From a bacterium (GTDB lineage Bacteria; Fidelibacterota; Marinisomatia; Marinisomatales; JAHJCW01): DNA of 11,164 nt. The notes under the pieces are model-generated. The model ran no database searches. It had not been told where the DNA came from and saw only the letters and a list, made by a program, of their open reading frames with translations. The stretch is from contig JAHJCW010000132.1 in assembly GCA_018812885.1 (NCBI GenBank), forward strand, positions 1 through 11,164. Direction: 5' to 3'. The position numbers and the translations under genes were made by a program. This document shows positions 1 through 6,903 of the stretch, in pieces; position 1 is the stretch's first letter; each line of letters begins with the position of its first letter.

Positions 1-34
1 AAAAATAATTAATGAAAATTTAAAGTAAGATTAT

Positions 35-862
35 ATGTCAAGAAAATTATTCTACGTAACAACTGAAATGGCACCTTTTGCCAGCGTATCGCCATTGGGC
101 GAATTTTCAGTAAATGTACCGTTAAAACTTCAAGAATTGCAGCATGATATCAGAACTATAGCTCCTAAATATGGTTTTATTAGTGAAAGGAAATATATCC
201 TTCGTGAGGTCATTAGATTGCGAGATATTCCTGTAGAATTTGATGGTAATAAAATTAGCACTTCAGCAAAAAGTGCTTTTATTCCAAAAACAAGAGTACA
301 AGTATATTTTCTTGAACATGATGAATGGTTTAAACCGTTATCAAGTTTACTATATAAATCTAAAAATGGTCGTATTTTAAATGATAACGATATTCGTTCA
401 GCATTTTTCAGTAATTCTGTTTTAGCAACATTGCCTCATCTATTTTGGAGTCCTGATGTAATCCTTTGTAACGGATGGCAATCAGCACTTATTCCCGCTT
501 TATATAAGCAAAAGTATGAAGGTGGTGAATTCTATAAAAATATTAGAACAGTGCAACTTATTCACTGGCTTGATGAATATCCAAAATTTAGTCGCGATGC
601 ATATAAAAAAGCTGGAATTGAAATTCCAAAATCTTTAGACAAAAAAGTAATTAATGCATATAGTGTATCAGCAGAATACGCCGATGCGATAATTTTACTT
701 AATCAACCCGGTAAGGATATGAGTAAGGAATTGCTTAAAATAGATGGATTAAAAGATCATAAATCAAAGATCCACACTATCGATATTGATTATGCAGAAT
801 CCCCGGATTATTCAGAGGTTGTGACAAAGATTAACGAAGTTCTTGAGAAACTTTTCGATTAA
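35..862 (+). CDS. GT5 glycogen/starch synthase N-terminal-domain-only protein
   Basis: The 275-residue protein matches the N-terminal Rossmann half of glycosyltransferase family 5 (glycogen/starch synthase catalytic domain). It opens with a beta-strand and FYVTTEMAPFA (residues 6-16), like the VAxExAPxxK start of GlgA. CNGWQSALIP (145-154) corresponds to the DWHTALxP segment, and IHWLDEYPKF (176-185) to the H-N region. Full GlgA is about 470-530 residues, and the whole C-terminal GT-B lobe is absent. The ADP-glucose loop normally reads K-x-G-G-L-G-D; here it is SVSPLGE (17-23), so the key Lys and GG are lost. Short proteins of this kind are known in Bacteroidota, annotated 'glycogen/starch synthase'. 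I infer that it is not a functional synthase by itself and may bind a sugar nucleotide or have a regulatory role. The ATG at 35 has only a weak upstream purine run (about 22-30). A 27-nt gap leads to the next gene. Confidence 0.8.
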   Translation: MSRKLFYVTTEMAPFASVSPLGEFSVNVPLKLQELQHDIRTIAPKYGFISERKYILREVIRLRDIPVEFDGNKISTSAKSAFIPKTRVQVYFLEHDEWFKPLSSLLYKSKNGRILNDNDIRSAFFSNSVLATLPHLFWSPDVILCNGWQSALIPALYKQKYEGGEFYKNIRTVQLIHWLDEYPKFSRDAYKKAGIEIPKSLDKKVINAYSVSAEYADAIILLNQPGKDMSKELLKIDGLKDHKSKIHTIDIDYAESPDYSEVVTKINEVLEKLFD

Positions 863-889
863 GCGTTCGTAGTATCTTAGAATAATCTT

Positions 890-2119
890 ATGAAAAACAG
901 CCACCTTATTTCTATAATAGCTATATTTACGTTTATCGTAATATTTTACAATTGTACGGAAAATCCGATTCCCTACAATTTATCAGACTCAGACTTAACC
1001 CTTGATACGGTAACTGTGAGGTCAATTGTTGGAGGTACATATTTAGCACCACCATTGATGGGCAGTACGGATGGGCTATATTTTGGTAATGCTGATGGTT
1101 TTAAGAATTTATTTTCCCTTATTCAATTCTCTTCTTTATCCTTAAGTGGATCAGTGCGAGCTTATAGTCTACTTGATTCAACTGTCACAATCGATAGTTT
1201 GGTTTTTGCTTTTACAGCAACAGATGATACTTTGCGTACAAATAGTGAATTTGAATTGTATTATTTTCCAGATGGGGGTGATTCTGTATTTAGCGAAATA
1301 GAAAGTAATTATTTAAATATCACCGAAACTGATGTGGTAAGTGCAGTGCCAATTGGCAGAAGTTTTTTTACACAGGAAGTACCTGATTCCACTGAATCAA
1401 CTTATCCAAAATTAACCTTTATAATTGATAATTTAGATGGTATAGATGAAATAATAAATTTCATAGCAGATACTACAGACACTCAAAATAGAACATTTAT
1501 GTTAAGAAATTTTGATCCGATTGATCGTATTGTGTCAATAAATAGTCGCGAATCAACGGACTATCCGATTATAAATGTTTACTACAGAGTCGGTGAGGAT
1601 ACATTGCATAGCGTCTTTTTTCCGGTGAAAGATATAACTATTGTTGAGCCACGTCCAATAACGGAAAATGATATGGATCATATTTCGGTTGGCAGAGCCA
1701 CCGGATTAAAATCAATAATTAAATTTGATTTTAGTGATATACCGATAGACTCAACTAATATGGTAATTAAATCGGCAGAATTGATTTTTAATTCAATTCC
1801 GGATATATCATTAGATAATTATGAAATCATTGCCGCAATACTAGAGGATTCCATTAGTATTTCGAATTATTGGGAAATAGATGAAGACCAATATGCAATA
1901 GAACAGAATGTATTAATGACTGGTACTTTTGAAAATAATCAAATGAAAATGGAAATCAGATCATTTTTACAGGGTGTGAATACCGGTAGTTATAATAATT
2001 TTGGACTTAAATTATACGGGAGCTCTAAAATTAATCCATTTCAATCAGCGAACCTAATATTAGATCCAAATAATTCAGATAATAATCCATATCTTAAGAT
2101 TGTATATGTCAAACTTTAA
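890..2119 (+). CDS. Probable surface/periplasmic lipoprotein with two DNRLRE/DUF4270-like beta-sandwich modules
   Basis: The 409-residue protein begins with a hydrophobic export signal (about residues 6-20) followed by Cys22. The lipobox IFYNC is poor but plausible. The rest is acidic and rich in D, S, T and N, without catalytic motifs. Two halves share one plan. Half one has LYFGNADGFKNLFSLIQFS (63-81) and IDSLVFAF (101-108), ending YPIINVYYRV (225-234). Half two has ISVGRATGLKSIIKFDFSDI (265-284) and IKSAELIF (293-300), ending NPYLKIVYV (399-407). The pattern G-x(3)-G-x(3)-L/I-x-F, then x-S-A-x-L-x-F, then a final P-x-L-x-V-x-Y strand is typical of DNRLRE/CBM96-like beta-sandwiches and resembles Bacteroidota DUF4270 lipoproteins. 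No strong Shine-Dalgarno is seen. The 3' end overlaps the next gene by 14 nt. The family call is by pattern only; function is unknown, possibly surface binding or assembly. Confidence 0.7.
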   Translation: MKNSHLISIIAIFTFIVIFYNCTENPIPYNLSDSDLTLDTVTVRSIVGGTYLAPPLMGSTDGLYFGNADGFKNLFSLIQFSSLSLSGSVRAYSLLDSTVTIDSLVFAFTATDDTLRTNSEFELYYFPDGGDSVFSEIESNYLNITETDVVSAVPIGRSFFTQEVPDSTESTYPKLTFIIDNLDGIDEIINFIADTTDTQNRTFMLRNFDPIDRIVSINSRESTDYPIINVYYRVGEDTLHSVFFPVKDITIVEPRPITENDMDHISVGRATGLKSIIKFDFSDIPIDSTNMVIKSAELIFNSIPDISLDNYEIIAAILEDSISISNYWEIDEDQYAIEQNVLMTGTFENNQMKMEIRSFLQGVNTGSYNNFGLKLYGSSKINPFQSANLILDPNNSDNNPYLKIVYVKL

Positions 2120-3377
2120 TAAAATAATAATTATAGCAATATCCATAAGTTCAATTATATTCAGTCAAAGTTTATTAAACGGATATGGATTTGGAAAAAA
2201 AATAGATATTTATAATGCTGCTTCTTTAGGGATTTCATCAACCGGGTTATTGCCTTCATTTAGGGAAGATGTTTCGCTACAAAATCCTTCTACTTGGAAA
2301 AATTTAAATTTTACCTATTTTTCCGGAGCGTATCAGGTTGAACAAAAAACTGTATTAGATAACATTATAAATAGCACTTCTAATCTTGGATATGTACAAT
2401 TTATCGTCCCGATAAAAAATAAATATGCTATTGGGCTCGGTATTCATCCCTATTTTGATCAGTATTTGCAATTAGATAGTGACGATGAAAGTAAATACAT
2501 CGCTTTTGGCGATACATTAACAACGCATCATTCCTATAGCAGTTTTGGTGGAATTACGGCATTTAATTTGTCATTTGCCGGAAATATTGCTAAAAACATT
2601 GATGCTGGTTTTTCTTTTGATATTTTATACGGATCAGCCCGTCAACAAACAGTTTTTTCTTTAGATGATTTAGATTATTATTCTCAGCAAAGACATTTAT
2701 ACACAGGTAGTTTAGCAAAAATAAATCTCAATAGTGATATTTTATCAAATTGGGACATTCCACTTAATTTATATTTTGGTTATGGATTCCCTATTCAATC
2801 AATTTCAGTTGAGTCATATTATCATAAACCATTTGAAGATTCCAATGATTCCGGTGAGCAAGATAATTACGATTTCCCACTGTTATCTGATACCATCACA
2901 CCTACAGGAATTATTACGAGGAATGCACTATCACCATATGAATATCAATTTGGATTCGATTATAAAATTCAAAAGGAATTGAGTGTACTTGGTGAATTTT
3001 CAAGATGGGAGGATAAGGAAAGTATAGGAGCTAGTTTCTCTGCATTAAATGATCAAATACATTCAATTGATCATTATAATTTAAGCATTATAAGATTTAC
3101 TCCTAGATTAGCTAAAAATATCCTTGACAGGATAAATTTTAAAATGGGAGCTTACTCCAACAATATAAAGCTATTAAATTCTGAAAAAATTATAAATGAG
3201 TATGGCGTTTCAACAGGACTTAGTTTTAACTTTGGCGTTACAAAAAATCAGATTGATTTTGCTTATTTAATTGGTAAAAGACAAGGATTAACTGTAATCG
3301 GTGATGAAAATATTCAAAAATTTAGTATTGGAATCACGGTTGGTGATATTTGGTTTGTAAAAAGGAGAGCTCAGTAA
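2106..3377 (+). CDS. Outer membrane beta-barrel protein (FadL/PorV-like, unassigned)
   Basis: Start ATG at 2106 is preferred over an in-frame TTG at 2100. It gives 423 residues and overlaps the upstream gene by 14 nt. A signal peptide covers residues 1 to about 21 (MSNFNK, then an Ile-rich core ending SQ). IYNAASLGISSTGLLP followed by LQNPSTW (about 36-64) resembles the start of FadL/PorV-type barrels, where a Gly/Ser-rich segment precedes an N-P-[AS] motif. The remainder alternates polar and aromatic residues as transmembrane strands do (for example NKYAIGLGIHPYFDQYLQLD, FGFDYKI, SVLGEFSRWED). The C-terminus has the strand FSIGITVGDIWF with a short basic tail VKRRAQ, as in many Bacteroidota barrels. 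The segment EDSNDSGEQDNYD (244-256) fits a calcium-loop pattern, D-x-N-x-S-G and D at position 12. Its stop overlaps the start of the next gene by 1 nt. The substrate is unknown. Confidence 0.7.
   Translation: MSNFNKIIIIAISISSIIFSQSLLNGYGFGKKIDIYNAASLGISSTGLLPSFREDVSLQNPSTWKNLNFTYFSGAYQVEQKTVLDNIINSTSNLGYVQFIVPIKNKYAIGLGIHPYFDQYLQLDSDDESKYIAFGDTLTTHHSYSSFGGITAFNLSFAGNIAKNIDAGFSFDILYGSARQQTVFSLDDLDYYSQQRHLYTGSLAKINLNSDILSNWDIPLNLYFGYGFPIQSISVESYYHKPFEDSNDSGEQDNYDFPLLSDTITPTGIITRNALSPYEYQFGFDYKIQKELSVLGEFSRWEDKESIGASFSALNDQIHSIDHYNLSIIRFTPRLAKNILDRINFKMGAYSNNIKLLNSEKIINEYGVSTGLSFNFGVTKNQIDFAYLIGKRQGLTVIGDENIQKFSIGITVGDIWFVKRRAQ
3362..3369 (+). promoter_or_regulatory. Shine-Dalgarno that fixes the start of the TPR gene
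   Basis: AAGGAGAG lies 7 nt before ATG 3377, inside the 3' end of the barrel gene. This decides in favour of ATG 3377 over an in-frame TTG at 3350. It creates a TAATG stop/start overlap, a standard arrangement for translational coupling. Confidence 0.8.
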
Positions 3378-4654
3378 TGATTAAAAAGGGATTATCATTC
3401 AAATTATTTTTGGTAGCTTTATCTGCTTTTATTGTAAGCATGTGTGTTCCACCGGGACCATCTGCAGCAGATTTAGCTGATAAGGCACGTATTGATTCTG
3501 TAAAAAATGTACGCTGTCCGCGATTAATGAGTAGTGCAGCAGAATACTACAACGCCCGCGATTGGGAAGCAACTGTACGGATTTATAGAAAAGTCGTTGA
3601 TTTGGGATGTGATGATTGGGATACTACATATGCACCTCCCGAAGAGATCTATCAGTACTATGGCATTGCTTATGAGCAAATGGGAAAATTTGATAGTTCA
3701 GAATATGTTTTACTTAAAGGTGTACAAAAAATTCCTAACAATATTGATCTAAGAGAACGCTTAGCATATGCTTACAAACGACAAGGAAAGACTAATAAAG
3801 AAATAGTAGAATACGAACGAATACTTGATGAACTTGACCCCAATAATGTTAGAGTAATGACAGAATTAGCCTCATTATATCGTAAAGAAGGGCGATCTGA
3901 ACAACAAATTCGAGTTTTACAAAAATTAATTAATATTGATCCGACCAATGAAGCAGCAATGGCCGATTTGGCTGCTGCATTCGAAAAGACAGGAAAAGAT
4001 CCACTCGAACTATATTTAAGCAAATATACTAATAATCCAACCGGCACAAATGGTATTCAATTAGCAGATGCTTTGATGAGAAATAAGCGTATTAGTGAAG
4101 CTATTGATATTTTGAAAACAGTAAGTAGGAATGAACCTGGTAATAAAATGATTTTTATTAAACTTGGTGATGCATATACTTTAAATGAAGATTACTCAAA
4201 TGCTTCCTCTGCTTTGGAACAGGCATATAAAATTGATTCGCGTGACCACCAAACTGCAATAAGAATTTGCGAAGTCAATTCTGAACTGGATAATTTCAGC
4301 AAGGCAATATATTGGGCTGATGTAGCAATTAATGGTTCAAAATCATCAGGTGAGGCGTTTGGTGCAAAAGGTAATGTATATTACAAAGCTTTCCATACTT
4401 ACCGTACACCGGAAGTATCCCGCGATGACCGCATCGTTGCAAGTTTAGCTTATAAATATTATGTTCAAGCTGAAAGTAAAGGATACCGCAATGTTTCCGG
4501 TTCTAAAAATTGGTTAAGAGATAACGAAGTATTGTTTACAAAAAGTGACTGGTTTATGTTAGATGCAAGTCAAAAAGCTGCCGGTTATGCAACTGTAAAA
4601 ACACCTTCTTATAGTTGGGTAACTGAAAGACTTTATAAAGATTCAAGCTGGTAA
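3377..4654 (+). CDS. TPR-repeat lipoprotein-like protein
   Basis: The 425-residue protein starts MIKK with a hydrophobic core (about 8-22). IVSMC places Cys23 at a candidate lipid-attachment site, although Met at -1 is unusual. A proline-rich VPPGPSA stretch follows. From about residue 52 to 325 it is built of tetratricopeptide repeats. Clear copies are 90-121 (YYGIAYEQMGKFDSSEYVLL), 124-156, 157-190 (ELASLYRKEGRSEQQIRVLQ, ending IDPTNE), 223-255 and 257-290 (LGDAYTLNEDYSNASSALEQ). Each shows the G/A-x-A/L-Y and P-x-N-x-x signatures. A tail without repeats (about 340-425) is rich in aromatic and basic residues. TPR arrays are protein-binding scaffolds. Coupling to the barrel gene upstream suggests a periplasmic partner of that barrel, but this is inference. 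Nothing points to a named family such as BamD. Confidence 0.8.
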   Translation: MIKKGLSFKLFLVALSAFIVSMCVPPGPSAADLADKARIDSVKNVRCPRLMSSAAEYYNARDWEATVRIYRKVVDLGCDDWDTTYAPPEEIYQYYGIAYEQMGKFDSSEYVLLKGVQKIPNNIDLRERLAYAYKRQGKTNKEIVEYERILDELDPNNVRVMTELASLYRKEGRSEQQIRVLQKLINIDPTNEAAMADLAAAFEKTGKDPLELYLSKYTNNPTGTNGIQLADALMRNKRISEAIDILKTVSRNEPGNKMIFIKLGDAYTLNEDYSNASSALEQAYKIDSRDHQTAIRICEVNSELDNFSKAIYWADVAINGSKSSGEAFGAKGNVYYKAFHTYRTPEVSRDDRIVASLAYKYYVQAESKGYRNVSGSKNWLRDNEVLFTKSDWFMLDASQKAAGYATVKTPSYSWVTERLYKDSSW

Positions 4655-4660
4655 TAGGAG
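4655..4660 (+). promoter_or_regulatory. Shine-Dalgarno supporting the TTG start of glyA
   Basis: ATAGGAG ends at 4660, 5 nt before TTG 4666. The nearby ATG at 4661 is in another frame and touches the Shine-Dalgarno, and no in-frame ATG precedes the conserved GlyA N-terminus. TTG is therefore the likely initiator. Confidence 0.7.
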
Positions 4661-4665
4661 ATGTC

Positions 4666-5964
4666 TTGTCGCATTTAAAGCAAACAGACCCAGAATTATT
4701 TAAAATATTAGGTAAGGAAGAAAGTCGGGAGCATAATACTTTAGAATTAATAGCTTCCGAAAACTTTGTTAGTTACTCGGTGCTCGAAGCAGCTGGTGGA
4801 GTAATGACCAACAAATACGCAGAAGGCTATCCCGGTAAAAGATATTACGGTGGTTGTGAGCATGTTGATGAAGCAGAGAATCTTGCCCGTGAAAGGGCTA
4901 AAAAGCTATTCAATGCTGAATATGTTAATGTTCAACCACATTCAGGTTCTCAGGCAAATATGGCTGCATTAATGACCTTTGTGAAGGTAGGCGATACAAT
5001 TATGGGATTGGATCTTGCACATGGCGGACATTTAACACATGGAAGTCCGGTAAATTTTTCCGGTCGTTTATATAACGTTATTTCTTATCAAGTGGGTAAA
5101 GAAACTGGTCGAGTAGATTTTTATAATTTAATGAAATTAGCAAAAGAACATCGACCAAAATTGATTATATGTGGTGGAAGTGCCTATCCGAGATTTATTG
5201 AATTTGAGCAATTTCGCCAAGTCGCTGATGAAGTCGGCGCTTTTTTAATGGCAGATATAGCACATCCCTCCGGTTTAGTGGCTACAGGAATTCATCCTTC
5301 TCCTATGCCATATTGTGATGTTGTTACAACTACAACGCATAAAACGTTGAGAGGCCCACGCGGTGGAATGATAATGATGGGTAAAGATCCGGAAAATCCA
5401 TGGGGAAAAGTTGCTCCTAAATCCGGAAGAGTAAAAAATATTTCTGAATTGATTGATTCAATGGTAATGCCCGGAATTCAAGGTGGCCCGCTAATGCATA
5501 TAATCGCTGCAAAAGCGGTGGCATTTGGAGAAGCCCTTAAACCTGAATTTAAAGAATATACTAAAGCGATCGTCAAAAATGCTAAAACGATGGCTGAAGA
5601 GTTTATATCACTTGATTATCATTTAATATCGGGTGGAACAGATACGCACGTAATGCTAATCGATTTAACAAATAAAAATATTACCGGCAAAGCAGCAGAA
5701 AATGCACTTGAAAAAGCTGGAATAACTGTCAATAAAAATATGGTACCATTTGATCAACGTAGTCCGTTTATTACGAGTGGAATACGCATCGGTACGCCGG
5801 CAATTACGACGCGCGGGATGGGTGTTGCTGAAATGCGAAAGATTGTAAAATTGATTGACAGTGTAATTAATGATCATGAAAATGAAGCATTAATTGGAAA
5901 TGTGAAAAACTCCGTTCAAGATTTATGTAACAGTTTTCCACTTTATGATGAATTGAGAGATTGA
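4666..5964 (+). CDS. glyA: Serine hydroxymethyltransferase
   Basis: This cytoplasmic PLP enzyme interconverts serine and glycine and loads one-carbon units on tetrahydrofolate. The 432-residue product has all family landmarks. These are ELIASENF (27-34), NKYAEGYPGKRYYGG (49-63), QPHSGSQAN (90-98), LDLAHGGHLTHGS (115-127), DIAHPSGL (197-204), the PLP-lysine motif TTTTHKTLRGPRGG with Lys226, PGIQGGP (269-275) and SGIRIGTPA (371-379) with the substrate-carboxylate Arg374. Between the PLP motif and PGIQGGP lies an insertion (about 241-266, DPENPWGKVAPKSGRVKN and onward) that is longer than in E. coli GlyA and typical of Bacteroidota-type enzymes. The gene starts with TTG, 11 nt after the TPR gene. 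Its stop lies 11 nt before the tatT ATG, and a terminator-like hairpin follows at 5997-6034. Nothing appears broken. Confidence 0.97.
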   Translation: MSHLKQTDPELFKILGKEESREHNTLELIASENFVSYSVLEAAGGVMTNKYAEGYPGKRYYGGCEHVDEAENLARERAKKLFNAEYVNVQPHSGSQANMAALMTFVKVGDTIMGLDLAHGGHLTHGSPVNFSGRLYNVISYQVGKETGRVDFYNLMKLAKEHRPKLIICGGSAYPRFIEFEQFRQVADEVGAFLMADIAHPSGLVATGIHPSPMPYCDVVTTTTHKTLRGPRGGMIMMGKDPENPWGKVAPKSGRVKNISELIDSMVMPGIQGGPLMHIIAAKAVAFGEALKPEFKEYTKAIVKNAKTMAEEFISLDYHLISGGTDTHVMLIDLTNKNITGKAAENALEKAGITVNKNMVPFDQRSPFITSGIRIGTPAITTRGMGVAEMRKIVKLIDSVINDHENEALIGNVKNSVQDLCNSFPLYDELRD

Positions 5965-5975
5965 TTATTATAAAT

Positions 5976-6890
5976 ATGAGTCATATCACTCGAACTATAA
6001 AAATGACCACTCTCATGGGAATGGTCATTTTTATTATCGGATGTTCACCGAAAAAGTATATATTAAACCAATTTGACGGTGTTTTTGATTCAATCGAATA
6101 TGTTTATTTAACTGATGATGATCCGCAATTAGTTAAGGAATCATTCCCTTTTAATTTAAAGATAATTGAGATTCTTCTTGATCAAGGTCCTGATGATCGT
6201 GAAATGCTTCTAACAGCTTTGTCAAGTTTTACAATGTACTCCTACGGTTTCGTGATAGAAGATGCGGAGAAATTGAGTTTGAAAGATTATGCTGCAGGAA
6301 ATGAACTTTATAACCGGGCGAATAAACTTTTCAATCGTGCTTTCCATTATGGGTTGCACGGTATGGAATTGAAATATCCTGAATTTAATAATTGGTTGGC
6401 AAAGCGCGATATTGAACATAATCCATTTGAAAAAGAGGATATTTCATATTTGTACTGGCTTTCTGCGGCAATCGGTGGTTCTATATCATCAAGTCATGGG
6501 AATCCGGTCTTTGTAGTAGATCTACCAAAAGTCGGTTGGCTGCTTGAGAAAAGTATGGAAATTGAGGAGTCTTGGAATAGTGGAGCGCTGTATAGTGCGA
6601 TGATATCATTTACTATGAGCCGACCCGATGTGGTAGCAAATCGAGAGCAAGTAGCTTTGGATTATTTTAATAAAGCAGTACAAGCATCTTCAGGTGAGGA
6701 TTGTAGTGTATATGTGAGATATGCTGAATCAGTTTGTATTAAAAACCAAAATAAAGATGAATTTATTGAAAAACTTAATTTTGTATTAAACTTTGATATA
6801 GAAAGGGCCAAAGAATTACGATTGACCAATACTATGGCACAATCACGTGCAAAATGGTTGATGGAACGAATCGACGAATTATTTTACTAA
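5976..6890 (+). CDS. tatT: TRAP transporter TatT-component lipoprotein (TPR-like)
   Basis: From ATG 5976 the product is 304 residues. It has a basic n-region (R6, K9), a hydrophobic core and a good lipobox FIIGC with Cys23, so it should be a lipoprotein. Start choices are TTG 5961, which would overlap the glyA stop, and ATG 6003, which loses the basic n-region; 5976 is preferred. The body matches the TatT family. It shows YLYWLSAAIGGSI (158-170), VDLPKVGWLLEKSMEIEESW (181-200), GALYSAMI (203-210), the YVRYAESVC segment (246-254) and the C-terminal RAKWLMERIDELFY (291-304). TatT of Treponema pallidum (Tp0956) is a TPR-like lipoprotein that partners a DctP-type protein (Tp0957) in TPAT transporters. 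Here it sits directly before dctP and dctQM, in the same order. A 13-bp perfect hairpin lies in its signal-peptide region. Confidence 0.9.
   Translation: MSHITRTIKMTTLMGMVIFIIGCSPKKYILNQFDGVFDSIEYVYLTDDDPQLVKESFPFNLKIIEILLDQGPDDREMLLTALSSFTMYSYGFVIEDAEKLSLKDYAAGNELYNRANKLFNRAFHYGLHGMELKYPEFNNWLAKRDIEHNPFEKEDISYLYWLSAAIGGSISSSHGNPVFVVDLPKVGWLLEKSMEIEESWNSGALYSAMISFTMSRPDVVANREQVALDYFNKAVQASSGEDCSVYVRYAESVCIKNQNKDEFIEKLNFVLNFDIERAKELRLTNTMAQSRAKWLMERIDELFY
5997..6034 (+). terminator. Terminator-like hairpin nested in the 5' end of tatT
   Basis: Bases 5997-6009 (ATAAAAATGACCA) pair perfectly with 6022-6034 (TGGTCATTTTTAT), leaving a 12-nt loop. The T-run inside the 3' arm and the TTATC that follows give the look of an intrinsic terminator, with an A-tract on the 5' side. 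It could end glyA transcripts or attenuate tatT. It lies within the tatT coding region if the start is 5976, and it would hide the alternative ATG 6003. GC content of the core is modest (5 of 13 pairs). Function is inferred from shape. Confidence 0.55.
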
Positions 6891-6892
6891 CC

Positions 6893-6896
6893 GGAG
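6893..6896 (+). promoter_or_regulatory. Shine-Dalgarno of dctP
   Basis: CGGAG ends 7 nt before ATG 6904, in the 13-nt gap after the tatT stop. It is one of the clearer Shine-Dalgarno sites in the window, in keeping with a binding protein needed in excess. Confidence 0.6.
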
Positions 6897-6903
6897 ATGA
6901 TTT

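Noticed and set aside
1..34. Possible 3' end of an upstream gene or promoter
   Set aside because: Only 34 bases are visible, and they show no recognisable coding tail or paired -35/-10 boxes.
35..862. GT5-like gene as a frameshifted glgA pseudogene
   Set aside because: The stop at 860-862 is followed at once by an unrelated exported protein gene. No C-terminal GT-B sequence appears in any frame downstream, and short members of this kind are known.
4631..4640. Palindrome CTTTATAAAG near the end of the TPR gene
   Set aside because: It is too short and AT-rich to mean anything, and it lies in coding sequence.
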